Below are positions 48,301-57,764 of a stretch of 64,000 nt of DNA, piece by piece. The stretch's first letter is position 1, and the number at the start of each line of letters is the position of its first letter. The position numbers and the translations under genes are program-made. Source of the stretch: Buttiauxella selenatireducens (GTDB lineage Bacteria > Pseudomonadota > Gammaproteobacteria > Enterobacterales > Enterobacteriaceae); assembly GCF_031432975.1 (NCBI RefSeq), contig NZ_CP133838.1, positions 1,240,001-1,304,000 of the forward strand. Direction: 5' to 3'. Below the pieces are notes generated by a model. That model worked only from the letters and a program-made list of their open reading frames with translations, had not been told where the DNA came from and did no database searches.

Positions 48301-49587
48301 ATGACACGCCGCGCCATCGGGGTTCACGAAAGACCACCCCTGCTGCAAACGATACCGTTAAGTTTACAGCACCTGTTTGCTATGTTTGGTGCCACCGTTC
48401 TGGTGCCAATCTTGTTCCACATTAACCCGGCGACGGTGCTGCTCTTTAACGGAATCGGAACGCTGCTGTATCTCTTTATCTGTAAAGGTAAAATCCCGGC
48501 TTATCTGGGTTCAAGCTTTGCATTTATTTCACCCGTGCTGCTGCTTTTACCACTGGGTTATGAAGTGGCGCTGGGCGGTTTTATCATGTGTGGCGTGTTG
48601 TTCTGTATCGTCGCGCTGATTGTGAAAAAAGCCGGTACCGGTTGGCTGGATGTGATGTTCCCTCCAGCAGCAATGGGGGCAATTGTAGCGGTAATCGGTC
48701 TGGAGCTCGCGGGCGTGGCGGCGAATATGGCGGGTTTACTGCCAGCTGATGGCACATCACCCGATTCAAAAACCATCATCATCTCGCTGGTTACCCTTGC
48801 GGTAACGATTTTCGGTTCAGTGTTGTTCCGTGGCTTCCTGGCCATTATCCCGATTCTTATCGGTGTGCTGGCGGGTTATGCGCTGTCCTTTGCCATGGGC
48901 GTGGTTGATGTGACGCCAATTGTTGAAGCACATTGGTTCGCGCTGCCAACCTTCTACACCCCACGTTTTGAGTGGTTCGCCATCTTCACCATTCTGCCTG
49001 CGGCACTGGTGGTCATTGCTGAACACGTCGGTCACCTGGTGGTGACAGCAAATATTGTGAAGAAAGATTTGATTCGCGACCCCGGTCTGCATCGTTCGAT
49101 GTTCGCCAACGGCATTTCGACTATTTTCTCTGGTTTCTTTGGCTCTACACCGAACACTACTTACGGCGAGAACATCGGCGTAATGGCGATTACCCGCGTT
49201 TATTCTACCTGGGTGATTGGTGGTGCTGCGATTCTGGCAATTCTGCTTTCTTGTGTCGGCAAACTGGCTGCAGCGATTCAAATTATCCCGGTTCCGGTCA
49301 TCGGCGGTGTTTCGCTACTGCTATACGGCGTAATTGGTGCATCGGGTATTCGCGTGCTGATTGAATCAAAAGTCGATTACAACAAAACGCAAAACCTGAT
49401 CCTGACATCTGTAATTCTGATCATCGGCGTGAGTGGCGCGAAAGTGCACATTGGCGCAGCTGAACTGAAAGGGATGGCGCTGGCGACAATCGTCGGTGTT
49501 GGCCTGAGCTTAATCTTCAAATTGATCAGTATTCTGCGCCCGGAAGAAGTGGTGCTGGATGCTGAAGAAAGCGACGTAAAACCGTAG
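48301..49587 (+). CDS. uraA: Uracil:proton symporter UraA
   Basis: NCS2/NAT family uracil importer of the inner membrane (428 aa; E. coli 429) with 14 transmembrane segments. Visible family features are the N-terminal LLQTIPLSLQHLFAMFGATVLVP, the substrate-site glutamate region VVIAEHVGHLV (E. coli E241 region) and the second-site GSTPNTTYGENIGV (E290 region). AAGGAAACGACT precedes the ATG. It delivers uracil to Upp, the upstream gene. Confidence 0.98.
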   Translation: MTRRAIGVHERPPLLQTIPLSLQHLFAMFGATVLVPILFHINPATVLLFNGIGTLLYLFICKGKIPAYLGSSFAFISPVLLLLPLGYEVALGGFIMCGVLFCIVALIVKKAGTGWLDVMFPPAAMGAIVAVIGLELAGVAANMAGLLPADGTSPDSKTIIISLVTLAVTIFGSVLFRGFLAIIPILIGVLAGYALSFAMGVVDVTPIVEAHWFALPTFYTPRFEWFAIFTILPAALVVIAEHVGHLVVTANIVKKDLIRDPGLHRSMFANGISTIFSGFFGSTPNTTYGENIGVMAITRVYSTWVIGGAAILAILLSCVGKLAAAIQIIPVPVIGGVSLLLYGVIGASGIRVLIESKVDYNKTQNLILTSVILIIGVSGAKVHIGAAELKGMALATIVGVGLSLIFKLISILRPEEVVLDAEESDVKP

Positions 49588-49597
49588 TTTTGCCTCA

Positions 49598-49622
49598 AAC
49601 CGGGCGGTCTGTTCGCCCGGTT
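49598..49622 (+). terminator. Hairpin after uraA, probable terminator
   Basis: AACCGGGCG and CGCCCGGTT form a perfect 9-bp stem with a 7-base loop. The following TCTCCTG is only partly U-rich. Confidence 0.6.
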
Positions 49623-49686
49623 CTCCTGATCTTCAATTCTGTGATAAACTCTCTGCGTTTTTCTGCCTGTTATGGTTGAGGTAATT

Positions 49687-50388
49687 CTGAATACGCCGGC
49701 ACAGCTATCACTGCCACTCTATTTGCCTGACGATGAAACTTTTGCAAGTTTCTGGCCGGGTGATAACCCTTCTTTACTTGCTGCACTCCAGTCCGTGCTC
49801 CGTCAGGATCACAGCGGCTATATCTATTTTTGGTCGCGAGAAGGAGGAGGGCGCAGCCACTTGCTGCATGCCGCCTGTGCGGAACTGTCGCAACGAGGCG
49901 AAGCTGTCGGCTACGTGCCTCTTGATAAACGTACCTGGTTTGTTCCGGAAGTGCTCGACGGTATGGAGCAGCTTTCGCTGGTGTGTATCGATAATATTGA
50001 GTGTGTTGCGGGTGACGAATTGTGGGAGATGGCGATTTTTAATCTCTATAACCGCATTCTGGAATCAGGAAAAACGCGCCTGCTAATTACGGGTGACAGG
50101 CCTCCGCGCCAGCTTAATCTGCAATTACCCGATCTTGCATCGCGCCTTGATTGGGGGCAAATCTACAAGCTACAACCGCTTTCCGATGACGATAAACTTC
50201 AGGCATTACAGCTGCGCTCACGACTGCGTGGGTTTGAGTTGCCAGAAGACGTGGGGCGTTTTCTGCTCAAACGTTTGGATAGAGAAATGCGCACGCTGTT
50301 TATGACGCTCGATCAGCTTGATCTGGCTTCTATTACCGCGCAGCGTAAGCTGACGATCCCGTTTGTGAAAGAGATTCTCGGGCTTTAA
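49687..50388 (+). CDS. hda: DnaA inactivator Hda, CTG start
   Basis: AAA+ protein that with the sliding clamp stimulates hydrolysis of DnaA-ATP and prevents over-initiation of replication. The clamp-binding motif QLSLPL is at the N-terminus, and the AAA+ domain follows (no usual Walker A lysine; [13 protein letters not shown] fits the Hda form; IDNIECVAG is Walker B-like). The start is taken at CTG 49687, giving 233 residues as for E. coli Hda: GAGG stands 5 bp before CTG, whereas the ATG at 49672 has no binding site. It follows uraA and precedes a repeat. Confidence 0.95.
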   Translation: MNTPAQLSLPLYLPDDETFASFWPGDNPSLLAALQSVLRQDHSGYIYFWSREGGGRSHLLHAACAELSQRGEAVGYVPLDKRTWFVPEVLDGMEQLSLVCIDNIECVAGDELWEMAIFNLYNRILESGKTRLLITGDRPPRQLNLQLPDLASRLDWGQIYKLQPLSDDDKLQALQLRSRLRGFELPEDVGRFLLKRLDREMRTLFMTLDQLDLASITAQRKLTIPFVKEILGL

Positions 50389-50392
50389 AACC

Positions 50393-50517
50393 CCCCTCAT
50401 CCCAGCCTTCTCCCTGAGGGAGAAGGATAAACCTGGACGGTCCCTCTCTGCTGAGCGTGAAGGATAAACCCGGACTATCCCCTCTCCTGGGGGAGAGGGT
50501 TAGGGTGAGGGCGCTAA
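50393..50517. repeat. Composite palindromic intergenic repeat
   Basis: Contains a CCTTCTCCC-TGA-GGGAGAAGG hairpin (50406-50426) and, at the right end, a CCCTCTCC/GGAGAGGG hairpin followed by TTAGGGTGAGGG (about 50481-50512). Between them GAAGGATAAACC(T/C)GGAC occurs twice, at 50422 and 50459, 37 bp apart. The right end is the reverse complement of the unit at 4336-4372. It lies between convergent hda and yfgD. Confidence 0.8.
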
Positions 50518-50526
50518 ATCGCAAAG

Positions 50527-50883
50527 TTACAAAATTTCCAGCACTGACTCCGGCGGGCGACCCATTCGTGCTTGCCCATTCGCCAGGACAATCGGGCGTT
50601 CAATCAGTTTTGGATTATCGACCATTGCCTGAATCAATTGCTCTTCGCTAAGCATGGCATCCGCCAGATTTAACTCCTTGTACAAATCCTCTTTCTGACG
50701 CATCAGTTCGCGTGCGCTGGAAAAACCTAACTTTTCCAGCAAAGATTTCAGTGTGTTAGCATCTGGCGGAGTTTCCAGATACAAAACCACTTCGGGCTCT
50801 ACGCCATTTGCTTTCAGCAGGCTTAACGTTTCACGGCTCTTTGAGCAGCGCGGATTATGATAAATAGAAACGGCAGTCGACAT
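50527..50883 (-). CDS. yfgD: Arsenate reductase family protein YfgD
   Basis: 118-residue glutaredoxin-type arsenate reductase (ArsC family). The N-terminal YHNPRCSKSR holds the catalytic cysteine, and the RPIVLANGQARMGRPPE segment has the ArsC arginine that stabilises arsenate. Actual role in arsenate resistance is unproven for the chromosomal YfgD; no arsB or arsR is near. AGGAG lies 5 bp upstream of the ATG, inside the 11-bp gap to bepA, so bepA-yfgD is an operon. Confidence 0.92.
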   Translation of the reverse strand: MSTAVSIYHNPRCSKSRETLSLLKANGVEPEVVLYLETPPDANTLKSLLEKLGFSSARELMRQKEDLYKELNLADAMLSEEQLIQAMVDNPKLIERPIVLANGQARMGRPPESVLEIL

Positions 50884-50894
50884 CGTAACTCCTG

Positions 50895-52358
50895 TTACAT
50901 CTTAGAATACTGAAGGTAGCGTCTTTGTAATTCGCGGAACTGATCGATTCTCGCGTCATAACGAGCTTGTTGCAAACTACCCAACTTAACCTGAGAGCTT
51001 GCGCCGCTGAGCAGCGTAATCGCTTGATCAAGTCTTCCCACAAGCGCCATAACCTCAGCACGAGCAGCGAGCTCTTGATCGCGATGGCCCAACGCGGCTT
51101 CGGCCTGTGCTAACAAGTCCCAGGCGTTGCTGTCATCGGGATGGGCAAAAGTGTAGCGATTAAGGATCTCTGCTGCCTGCTTTGGCTGTCCGGCCTGCAC
51201 ATAAGCATTGGCAAGGTTCAGCTGCAACACCGGGTTTTGTTTTAAATCAGGTGCGTTCTTCAGGCGATTAATCGCATCCGCGGTTTTCTTCTGCCCAAGG
51301 TCAATATCGGTCGCTAAATCGAGATACCACTCGTTACCAGGCTGCGCTGCGAGCAGTGGCTGTAACAGCTTGCGTGCTTCATCCCATTTATCTGTTCCCA
51401 TCGCCTGAAGCGCTCGGCCATAAGTTGCGGCATGCTGTTCACGGATGTTGCCCTTTGACCAGCTATCCAATAAATCATTGGTCAGCTGATTACGGCCTGA
51501 GTTGTACATCCCCAGCGTACGGGCTTTTGCCATGTAAAAATCTTCAGAAGATTGCACCACCACTGACCGCATTTGGTTGGCACGGTTACGCGCATCCGAC
51601 AAACGGCTTTCGGGTAATGGGTGGGTAAGGAGAATTTCCGGTGGGCGCGAAGAATAACGAGACTGGTCGAGTAGTTTCTCAAGGAAGGTCGGCATCGCTT
51701 GCGGATCAAAGCCAGAGCGCTGCAACACTTGAATACCGATGCGGTCAGCTTCCTGCTCGTTCTGCTGTGTAAAGCTGATCATGCCTTGCTGCGTCCCAGC
51801 AAGCGTACCGCTGAGCGCCGCCATACCCGCTTGTGGGCTGGCCATCGCCAGTAAAATAGAGCCTAACGCACCAACCCAAGTCAGAGGGGCGTTCTTTTTC
51901 TGATCTTCCATCGCACGCGCAAGGTGACGCTGCGTGACGTGAGAGATTTCGTGCGCCATAACCGATGCGAGCTGGCTTTCGTTATCTGCATAACGGAACA
52001 GCGCTGAGTGCAACACGACATTACCGCCAAAGAAGGCAAAGGCGTTGATTTCGTCGTTGTTAATCAGAAAGAAGTGAAAGGGCGTCTTAACGGAATCAGC
52101 ATGGTTAACCAGACGCATGCCAAGTTTGTTAATGTATTGCACCAGCAAAGGATCATTGATTAATGGGGCGCTGCCTCGCAGTTGACGAACATAATAATCG
52201 CCCATCTGCAATTCCTGGCCGATTGACAGCGTGCTTGAGGCGGTTGTTCCCATATCTGGCAGTTGATCGGTCACATCAGCAAACGCTGGTGTAGCCGGAC
52301 CCGCAAGCAAAGCTGCCATCAAAGTTGCAACCAGTGATTTTTTCAACTGCCTGAACAT
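50895..52358 (-). CDS. bepA: Periplasmic metalloprotease/chaperone BepA
   Basis: Periplasmic M48 zinc metalloprotease (487 aa, as in E. coli) that helps LptD maturation and degrades stalled outer membrane proteins. The signal peptide ([20 protein letters not shown], cleavage near AFA-DV) is followed by the protease domain with HEISH and the third ligand Glu in [11 protein letters not shown]-terminal TPR repeats (about 310-480) contact BAM. Upstream, GAAC and TCGAA elements on the minus strand fit weakly to a sigma-E promoter. yfgD follows 11 bp downstream. Confidence 0.96.
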   Translation of the reverse strand: MFRQLKKSLVATLMAALLAGPATPAFADVTDQLPDMGTTASSTLSIGQELQMGDYYVRQLRGSAPLINDPLLVQYINKLGMRLVNHADSVKTPFHFFLINNDEINAFAFFGGNVVLHSALFRYADNESQLASVMAHEISHVTQRHLARAMEDQKKNAPLTWVGALGSILLAMASPQAGMAALSGTLAGTQQGMISFTQQNEQEADRIGIQVLQRSGFDPQAMPTFLEKLLDQSRYSSRPPEILLTHPLPESRLSDARNRANQMRSVVVQSSEDFYMAKARTLGMYNSGRNQLTNDLLDSWSKGNIREQHAATYGRALQAMGTDKWDEARKLLQPLLAAQPGNEWYLDLATDIDLGQKKTADAINRLKNAPDLKQNPVLQLNLANAYVQAGQPKQAAEILNRYTFAHPDDSNAWDLLAQAEAALGHRDQELAARAEVMALVGRLDQAITLLSGASSQVKLGSLQQARYDARIDQFRELQRRYLQYSKM

Positions 52359-52569
52359 ACATCCTGTCCTGTTTAATCAAAGTTAATCTTCGACAAGTAT
52401 TACCTGATTTTGTTCGCATACCACGATGAACTGTAACCTGGCGCACGGCTAAGAACTATCTTATCTGCGCCAATTTTAAACCGCCATTGAACGGCATTAA
52501 AAAGCGAAGTCTTTATTGTGACATTTAGATACAATCTCTCCTCGCATAAAGCTGTCAGGGAAGGGATGT

Positions 52570-53640
52570 ATGCTCGAGATGTTGTTGCAGTGGTATCGAC
52601 GACGGTTTAGCGACCCGGAAGCTATCGCGCTGCTGGTTATTCTGGTTGCTGGATTTGTCATTCTGTTCTTCTTCCACGGGCTGTTAGCGCCTTTGTTAGT
52701 GGCGATTGTACTGGCTTATTTGCTGGAGTGGCCAACGGCGCGGCTTCAGCGTTTGGGGTGTTCGCGTACCTGGGCGTCGACGATGGTGCTGGTGTTGTTT
52801 GTCGGCATTTTGTTGTTGATGGTATTAGTGGTGGCTCCTGTCGCCTGGCAGCAGGGGATTTACCTGATTCGTGACATGCCGGGGATGCTTAATAAACTCT
52901 CTGATTATGCCGCAACGCTGCCAAGACGTTATCCGGCACTGGTTGATGCTGGCATTATTGATGCCATCGCTGAGAATATGCGTGGGCGGATGATGGGCAT
53001 GGGCGATCAGGTGGTGAAGTACTCACTCGCCTCGTTAGTGGGCCTTTTAACGTTGGCCATTTACCTGATTTTAGTCCCGCTAATGGTGTTCTTCCTGGTC
53101 AAAGATAAAGAACAGATGTTGAATGCTGTGCGCCGCGTTTTACCCCGAAATCGTGGGCTTGCCGGGCAAGTGTGGCTGGAGATGAACCAGCAGATTACTA
53201 ATTACATCCGTGGCAAAGTGTTGGAAATGCTGGTCGTGGGTGTGGCGACGTATATCGGCTTTGCGATTTTTGGCCTGAACTACTCGCTACTGTTGGCGGT
53301 GTTGGTCGGACTATCGGTGCTGATTCCGTACATTGGCGCGTTTGTGGTCACCATTCCGGTGGTGTGCGTTGCGTTATTCCAGTTTGGCATCGGTCCGGAA
53401 TTTTGGACGCTGTTTGCCGTCTACTTAATTATTCAGGCGCTGGATGGCAACCTGCTGGTACCGGTGCTATTTTCCGAGGCGGTTAACCTGCATCCGTTAG
53501 TCATTATCCTGTCGGTGGTGATTTTTGGCGGGCTGTGGGGATTCTGGGGGGTGTTCTTTGCCATCCCGCTTGCCACGCTGATTAAAGCGGTGGTGCATGC
53601 CTGGCCAGATACTCTGCTAATAGACGACAAGCCGAACTAG
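52570..53640 (+). CDS. perM: AI-2E family transporter PerM
   Basis: Inner membrane protein of the AI-2 exporter superfamily (356 aa; E. coli 353), putative permease with unknown substrate. About seven to eight hydrophobic segments are visible, with the conserved GLNYSLLLAVLVG, VLIPYIGAFV and ALDGNLLVPVLFSEAVNLHP stretches. AAGGGATGT precedes the ATG. It diverges from bepA over 211 bp and is followed by a terminator. In E. coli the hyf operon stands between this gene and bcp; it is missing here. Confidence 0.94.
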   Translation: MLEMLLQWYRRRFSDPEAIALLVILVAGFVILFFFHGLLAPLLVAIVLAYLLEWPTARLQRLGCSRTWASTMVLVLFVGILLLMVLVVAPVAWQQGIYLIRDMPGMLNKLSDYAATLPRRYPALVDAGIIDAIAENMRGRMMGMGDQVVKYSLASLVGLLTLAIYLILVPLMVFFLVKDKEQMLNAVRRVLPRNRGLAGQVWLEMNQQITNYIRGKVLEMLVVGVATYIGFAIFGLNYSLLLAVLVGLSVLIPYIGAFVVTIPVVCVALFQFGIGPEFWTLFAVYLIIQALDGNLLVPVLFSEAVNLHPLVIILSVVIFGGLWGFWGVFFAIPLATLIKAVVHAWPDTLLIDDKPN

Positions 53641-53647
53641 AGACAGC

Positions 53648-53675
53648 AAAAAGCCGACATTACGTCGGCTTTTTT
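53648..53675. terminator. Intrinsic terminator between perM and bcp
   Basis: AAAAAGCCGAC and GTCGGCTTTTT form an 11-bp stem around ATTAC, followed by T's. The symmetry allows use by both convergent genes. Confidence 0.88.
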
Positions 53676-53693
53676 AATATTGTTATTGCTTAA

Positions 53694-54164
53694 TTAAGCG
53701 TTTTCTTTCAGCCAGTTAACCACGATATCGTGATGATTGCTGGTTTTGAAATCATCAAACACTTTCTCGACTTTCCCTTCACCATCTAGCAGGAAGCTAA
53801 TGCGGTGGATGCCATCGTAAGTTTTACCCATAAACGATTTCTCGCCCCACACCCCGAATTGTTCACAGACCTGATGGTCTTCATCAGAAAGCAGGGTGAA
53901 GTTAAGTAACTCTTTTTCGGCAAAACGTGAAAGTTTCTCCGGTTTGTCGGTGCTAATACCCAGCACTTCCACACCTTTCTTTTTCAACTCATCCATGTTG
54001 TCACGCAAACCGCACGCTTGTACGGTACAGCCTGGTGTCATCGCTTTAGGATAGAAATAAACCAGAACGCGCTGTCCCTGGAAGTCGGTTAAATTTATTT
54101 GCTCGCCGTCTTGATCGGGCAAGCTAAATTTCGGTGCGATGTCACCGGCTTTCAGTGGGCTCAT
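53694..54164 (-). CDS. bcp: Thiol peroxidase Bcp (peroxiredoxin Q)
   Basis: Atypical 2-Cys peroxiredoxin (156 aa, as in E. coli) that reduces organic hydroperoxides and H2O2. The peroxidatic Cys46 is in TPGCTVQAC and the resolving Cys51 five residues later. Cytoplasmic. It starts 14 bp after gcvR on the same strand, so gcvR-bcp is a likely operon. In E. coli hyfA lies downstream; here the end faces perM across a shared terminator. Confidence 0.97.
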   Translation of the reverse strand: MSPLKAGDIAPKFSLPDQDGEQINLTDFQGQRVLVYFYPKAMTPGCTVQACGLRDNMDELKKKGVEVLGISTDKPEKLSRFAEKELLNFTLLSDEDHQVCEQFGVWGEKSFMGKTYDGIHRISFLLDGEGKVEKVFDDFKTSNHHDIVVNWLKENA

Positions 54165-54178
54165 TACAACTCTCCGTC

Positions 54179-54736
54179 TTAATCATCTTGCTGTGGATAA
54201 TTCACAACGTTAATACTGCCCTGTGCTTTGAGTTCTGTACAGAGGGCCTTGAACGCATCTTCGATCCTGCTCGCATCTTCAGAGGCGGGACTGTGCGCCG
54301 TAATTTGAATATACAGCTGTGGAGGCTGGCCATCCTGAGCGGGTTGAGTGCGAGAACTCAGTTCGGCAATATTCATATGGTGAACATCAAACAGGTTAGT
54401 GAAGCGTTCGATTAAGTGAGGGGAATCGGTCACTTCGACTTGCACCCAGACTGTCGCGGGCATCGCCGGGCGCTCTTGTGCGGCCGTTCGCTTCATGACA
54501 ATGAGCAAATCCAGCTCGGCCCCCTTTAGAGGCAGGGTCGATTCAATCAGGGTAATCGCATTCCAACTGCCCGACAGCAGCATAATAAACGTGAACTCTT
54601 CACCGAGCATAGCAAGGCGACTGTCTTCAATATTACAGCCGCAACTGCTCACATGACGGGTGATGGTATTAACAATACCAGGTCTATCCGCCCCAAGGGC
54701 CGTAATGACCAAATAATGGTGTGGTGAGGGAGTCAA
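54179..54736 (-). CDS. gcvR: Glycine cleavage system repressor GcvR, TTG start
   Basis: ACT-domain protein that binds GcvA and keeps the gcvTHP operon repressed when glycine is low. Two ACT domains are visible (about 5-85 and 90-170: HYLVITALGADRPGIVNTI and VWVQVEVTDSPHLIERF). The start is assigned to TTG at 54736, with AGGAAG 7 bp upstream, giving 185 residues that begin LTPSPHHYLVITA against E. coli MTLSSQHYLVITA; the ATG at 54769 and the longer frame to 54889 lack a binding site. It diverges from dapA. Confidence 0.93.
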   Translation of the reverse strand: MTPSPHHYLVITALGADRPGIVNTITRHVSSCGCNIEDSRLAMLGEEFTFIMLLSGSWNAITLIESTLPLKGAELDLLIVMKRTAAQERPAMPATVWVQVEVTDSPHLIERFTNLFDVHHMNIAELSSRTQPAQDGQPPQLYIQITAHSPASEDASRIEDAFKALCTELKAQGSINVVNYPQQDD

Positions 54737-54881
54737 ACGTATTCTTCCTGTGAATCGGTGAGATATCATAAGGAAAGCATAAAAAAAACTTGCGTACAAC
54801 CGTGTAGCGTCACCTGGTGACTTGCTTTTGATCCTGCACCAAACGTACCATTGAGACACTTGTAAGCACAGAGGATGGCCA

Positions 54882-55760
54882 ATGTTCACTGGAAGTATTG
54901 TCGCGCTTGTGACGCCGATGGATGAGAAAGGTAATGTCTGCCGATCAAGCCTGAAAAAACTGATTGATTACCATGTTGCCAGCGGGACTTCGGCGATTGT
55001 TTCGGTAGGGACTACCGGTGAGTCTGCTACGTTGAGCCATGACGAGCACGGTGATGTGGTACTGATGACGCTGGAACTGGCCGATGGCCGTATTCCGGTT
55101 ATCGCAGGGACTGGCGCCAATGCCACCTCTGAAGCTATTTCCCTGACTAAGCGTTTTGAAAATAGCGGTGTCGTGGGTTGCCTGACGGTAACACCTTACT
55201 ACAACCGCCCCACTCAGGAAGGGCTGTACCAGCACTTTACCGCTATCGCGGGAAGCACCGACCTGCCGCAGATGCTGTACAATGTACCTTCTCGTACCGG
55301 TTGTGACATGCTGCCTGAAACCGTAGGCCGCCTGGCGAAAATTAAAAATATTATTGGTATCAAAGAAGCCACCGGGAACTTAACCCGAGTAAACCAGATC
55401 AAAGAGCTGGTTGAAGATGACTTCATCCTGGTTAGCGGTGACGATGCGAGTGCGCTGGATTTCATGCAATTGGGTGGCCACGGTGTGATTTCTGTGACGG
55501 CAAACGTAGCCGCGCGTGAAATGGCAGAAGTGTGTAAACTGGCCGCCAATGGGCAATTTGCGCAAGCGCGCGTTATTAACGAACGTTTGATGCCGCTGCA
55601 CAATAAATTATTTGTTGAACCCAACCCTATCCCGGTCAAATGGGCATGCAGGGAGTTGGGACTTGTGGCAACCGATACCTTACGCCTGCCAATGACACCG
55701 CTGACTGAAGCCAGTCGTCCGGTGATTATTAGCGCGCTCAAGCATGCCGGTTTGCTGTAG
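54882..55760 (+). CDS. dapA: 4-hydroxy-tetrahydrodipicolinate synthase
   Basis: First committed enzyme of lysine/diaminopimelate synthesis, condensing pyruvate with aspartate semialdehyde (292 aa, as in E. coli). The TIM barrel has the Schiff-base Lys161 in IGIKEATGN and Tyr133 in [20 protein letters not shown] precedes the ATG. bamC follows after 16 bp and is co-transcribed as in E. coli. A GTCACC-T-GGTGAC dyad lies at 54809-54821 in its promoter region. Confidence 0.98.
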   Translation: MFTGSIVALVTPMDEKGNVCRSSLKKLIDYHVASGTSAIVSVGTTGESATLSHDEHGDVVLMTLELADGRIPVIAGTGANATSEAISLTKRFENSGVVGCLTVTPYYNRPTQEGLYQHFTAIAGSTDLPQMLYNVPSRTGCDMLPETVGRLAKIKNIIGIKEATGNLTRVNQIKELVEDDFILVSGDDASALDFMQLGGHGVISVTANVAAREMAEVCKLAANGQFAQARVINERLMPLHNKLFVEPNPIPVKWACRELGLVATDTLRLPMTPLTEASRPVIISALKHAGLL

Positions 55761-55776
55761 AGTTTAGGGAGATTTG

Positions 55777-56811
55777 ATGGCTTACTCAGTACAGAAGTCG
55801 ATGGTGGCGAAAGTTGCAGTGGTGACGCTCGCCATGCTGTTGGCAGCATGCAGCACTGACCAGCGTTACAAGCGCCAGGTTAGCGGTGACGAATCCTATC
55901 TGGATGCAGCACCCCTCGCGGAAATCCACTCACCAGCGGGGATGATCCTGCCGGTGCAGAATGGTCAATATAATGTTCCGGTCACCAACGGCAGCGGCGC
56001 AGTAGGCAAAGAGCTGGATATCCGTCCGCCTGCTCAACCTCTGGCATTGGTCAGTGGTGCGCGTACTCAGTTTACTGGGGATACCGCCACACTGATGGTC
56101 GAAAATTCGCGTAGTTCTACGCTGTGGCCACAAGTTGTCAGTGTTCTTCAGGCAAAAAACTACGGCATTGATAAACGTGATGACGCGAGCCAGACTCTGT
56201 CCACTGAGTGGGTAGAATGGAACCGTGCTGATGAAGATCAACAGTACCGTGGGCGCTATCAAGTCAGTGTGAAACCGCAGGGCTATCAACAAGCCGTGGT
56301 GGTTAAACTGCTGAATCTGGAACAGGCTGGTAAGCCGGTTTCTGACGCTGCCTCCTTACAGCGTTATAGCGCAGAAATGCTGAACAGCATCAGTGCAGGT
56401 CTGGATAAAACTCAGACCGACCAACAGAACGCGAAAGACAGCCGCGCAGCGACACAACTTGATGTTCAAAGTGCCGCTGACGACACTGGCTTACCAATGC
56501 TGGTGGTGCGTGGTCCGTACAACGTTGTCTGGGGCCGTTTACCTGCAACGCTTGAGAAAGTCGGTATGAAAGTCACTGACTCCACGCGTTCAACCGGTAG
56601 CATGGCTGTGACCTACAAACCATTGTCTGATAGCGAATGGCAAGCGTTAGGGGCGAAAGACCCGGGTCTGTCCAGTGGCGACTATAAACTGCAAGTGGGC
56701 GACCTCGATAACCGCAGCAGTCTGCAGTTCATCGATCCAAAAGGTCACACGCTGACGCAGTCCCAGAACGACGCCCTGGTCGCTGCATTCCAGTCGGCTT
56801 TCAGCAAGTAA
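55777..56811 (+). CDS. bamC: Outer membrane assembly lipoprotein BamC
   Basis: Lipoprotein subunit of the BAM complex (344 aa, as in E. coli). The signal peptide ends in the lipobox LLAAC, with Ser after the cysteine. An unstructured N-terminal segment ([24 protein letters not shown]) binds BamD; two helix-grip domains follow (about 100-215, 225-344). The ATG at 55777 is used with GGGAG upstream; the preceding in-frame TTG is not needed. A terminator follows directly. Confidence 0.97.
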   Translation: MAYSVQKSMVAKVAVVTLAMLLAACSTDQRYKRQVSGDESYLDAAPLAEIHSPAGMILPVQNGQYNVPVTNGSGAVGKELDIRPPAQPLALVSGARTQFTGDTATLMVENSRSSTLWPQVVSVLQAKNYGIDKRDDASQTLSTEWVEWNRADEDQQYRGRYQVSVKPQGYQQAVVVKLLNLEQAGKPVSDAASLQRYSAEMLNSISAGLDKTQTDQQNAKDSRAATQLDVQSAADDTGLPMLVVRGPYNVVWGRLPATLEKVGMKVTDSTRSTGSMAVTYKPLSDSEWQALGAKDPGLSSGDYKLQVGDLDNRSSLQFIDPKGHTLTQSQNDALVAAFQSAFSK

Positions 56812-56818
56812 GTTTTAG

Positions 56819-56843
56819 AGGCCAGAGCAATCTGGCCTTTTTT
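56819..56843 (+). terminator. Intrinsic terminator after bamC
   Basis: AGGCCAGA and TCTGGCCT form a perfect 8-bp stem around GCAA, followed by six T. It separates dapA-bamC from purC. Confidence 0.88.
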
Positions 56844-56853
56844 CTGATAGGCT

Positions 56854-56869
56854 ACGCAAACGTGTGCGT
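56854..56869. promoter_or_regulatory. PurR box of purC
   Basis: ACGCAAACGTGTGCGT matches the PurR consensus at 15 of 16 positions; the flanking GGCT and AGCC extend the symmetry to 24 bp. It lies 50-65 bp upstream of the purC ATG. Confidence 0.92.
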
Positions 56870-56918
56870 AGCCACAAATAGCGGAATTTTTAGTTAAATC
56901 ACACCTGGAGTAAGAAAG

Positions 56919-57632
56919 ATGCAAAAGCAAGCTGAGTTGTATCGTGGCAAAGCGAAGACCGTATACAGCACGGAAAACCCGGATCTGTTGGTGCTCGAAT
57001 TCCGCAATGATACGTCAGCAGGGGACGGTGCACGCATCGAACAGTTCGACCGCAAAGGCATGGTGAACAATAAGTTTAACCATTTCATTATGGCCAAACT
57101 GGAAGAAGCTGGCATTCCTACTCAAATGGAAGCACTGCTCTCCGACAACGAAGTGCTGGTGAAGAAACTCGATATGGTGCCGGTTGAGTGTGTTATCCGC
57201 AACCGTGCGGCGGGTTCGTTGGTTAAACGCCTTGGCATCGAAGAAGGCATTGAACTGAATCCACCGCTGTTTGATTTGTTCCTGAAAAATGATGAGATGC
57301 ATGACCCGATGGTCAATGAATCTTATTGTGAAACTTTTGGCTGGGTGAGCAAAGAGAATCTGGCTCGTATGCGTGAGCTGAGCTACAAAGCTAACGATGT
57401 GCTGAGCAAGCTGTTTGATGACGCGGGTCTGATCCTTGTCGATTTCAAGCTGGAGTTCGGTTTGTTCAAGGGCGAAGTTGTACTGGGTGATGAGTTTTCC
57501 CCTGACGGTAGCCGCCTGTGGGACAAAGCAACGCTCAACAAGATGGACAAAGACCGTTTCCGCCAAAGCCTGGGAGGACTCATTGAAGCCTATGAAGAAG
57601 TTGCCCATCGTCTTGGTGTTAAATTAGACTAA
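56919..57632 (+). CDS. purC: SAICAR synthase
   Basis: Joins CAIR and aspartate in purine synthesis (237 aa, as in E. coli). Visible are the ATP-site start [15 protein letters not shown] and the signatures [12 protein letters not shown] and [21 protein letters not shown] precedes the ATG. It has its own promoter region with a PurR box after the bamC terminator, and a strong terminator downstream, so it is monocistronic. Confidence 0.99.
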   Translation: MQKQAELYRGKAKTVYSTENPDLLVLEFRNDTSAGDGARIEQFDRKGMVNNKFNHFIMAKLEEAGIPTQMEALLSDNEVLVKKLDMVPVECVIRNRAAGSLVKRLGIEEGIELNPPLFDLFLKNDEMHDPMVNESYCETFGWVSKENLARMRELSYKANDVLSKLFDDAGLILVDFKLEFGLFKGEVVLGDEFSPDGSRLWDKATLNKMDKDRFRQSLGGLIEAYEEVAHRLGVKLD

Positions 57633-57652
57633 ATTCCCGCGCAATTCTTTTT

Positions 57653-57686
57653 AAAGCCGGATGTGTTTACACATTCGGCTTTTTCA
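57653..57686 (+). terminator. Intrinsic terminator after purC
   Basis: AAAGCCGGATGTG pairs with CACATTCGGCTTT over 13 bp with one G-U pair around TTTA, followed by TTCACG. It lies 20 bp past the purC stop. Confidence 0.85.
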
Positions 57687-57764
57687 CGTCTTGTTTCTTA
57701 TGGTAATCCTGCAATTAACCACCTACGATCTACCTATTACAAGTTGTGAATTTTGAGGTTGATT

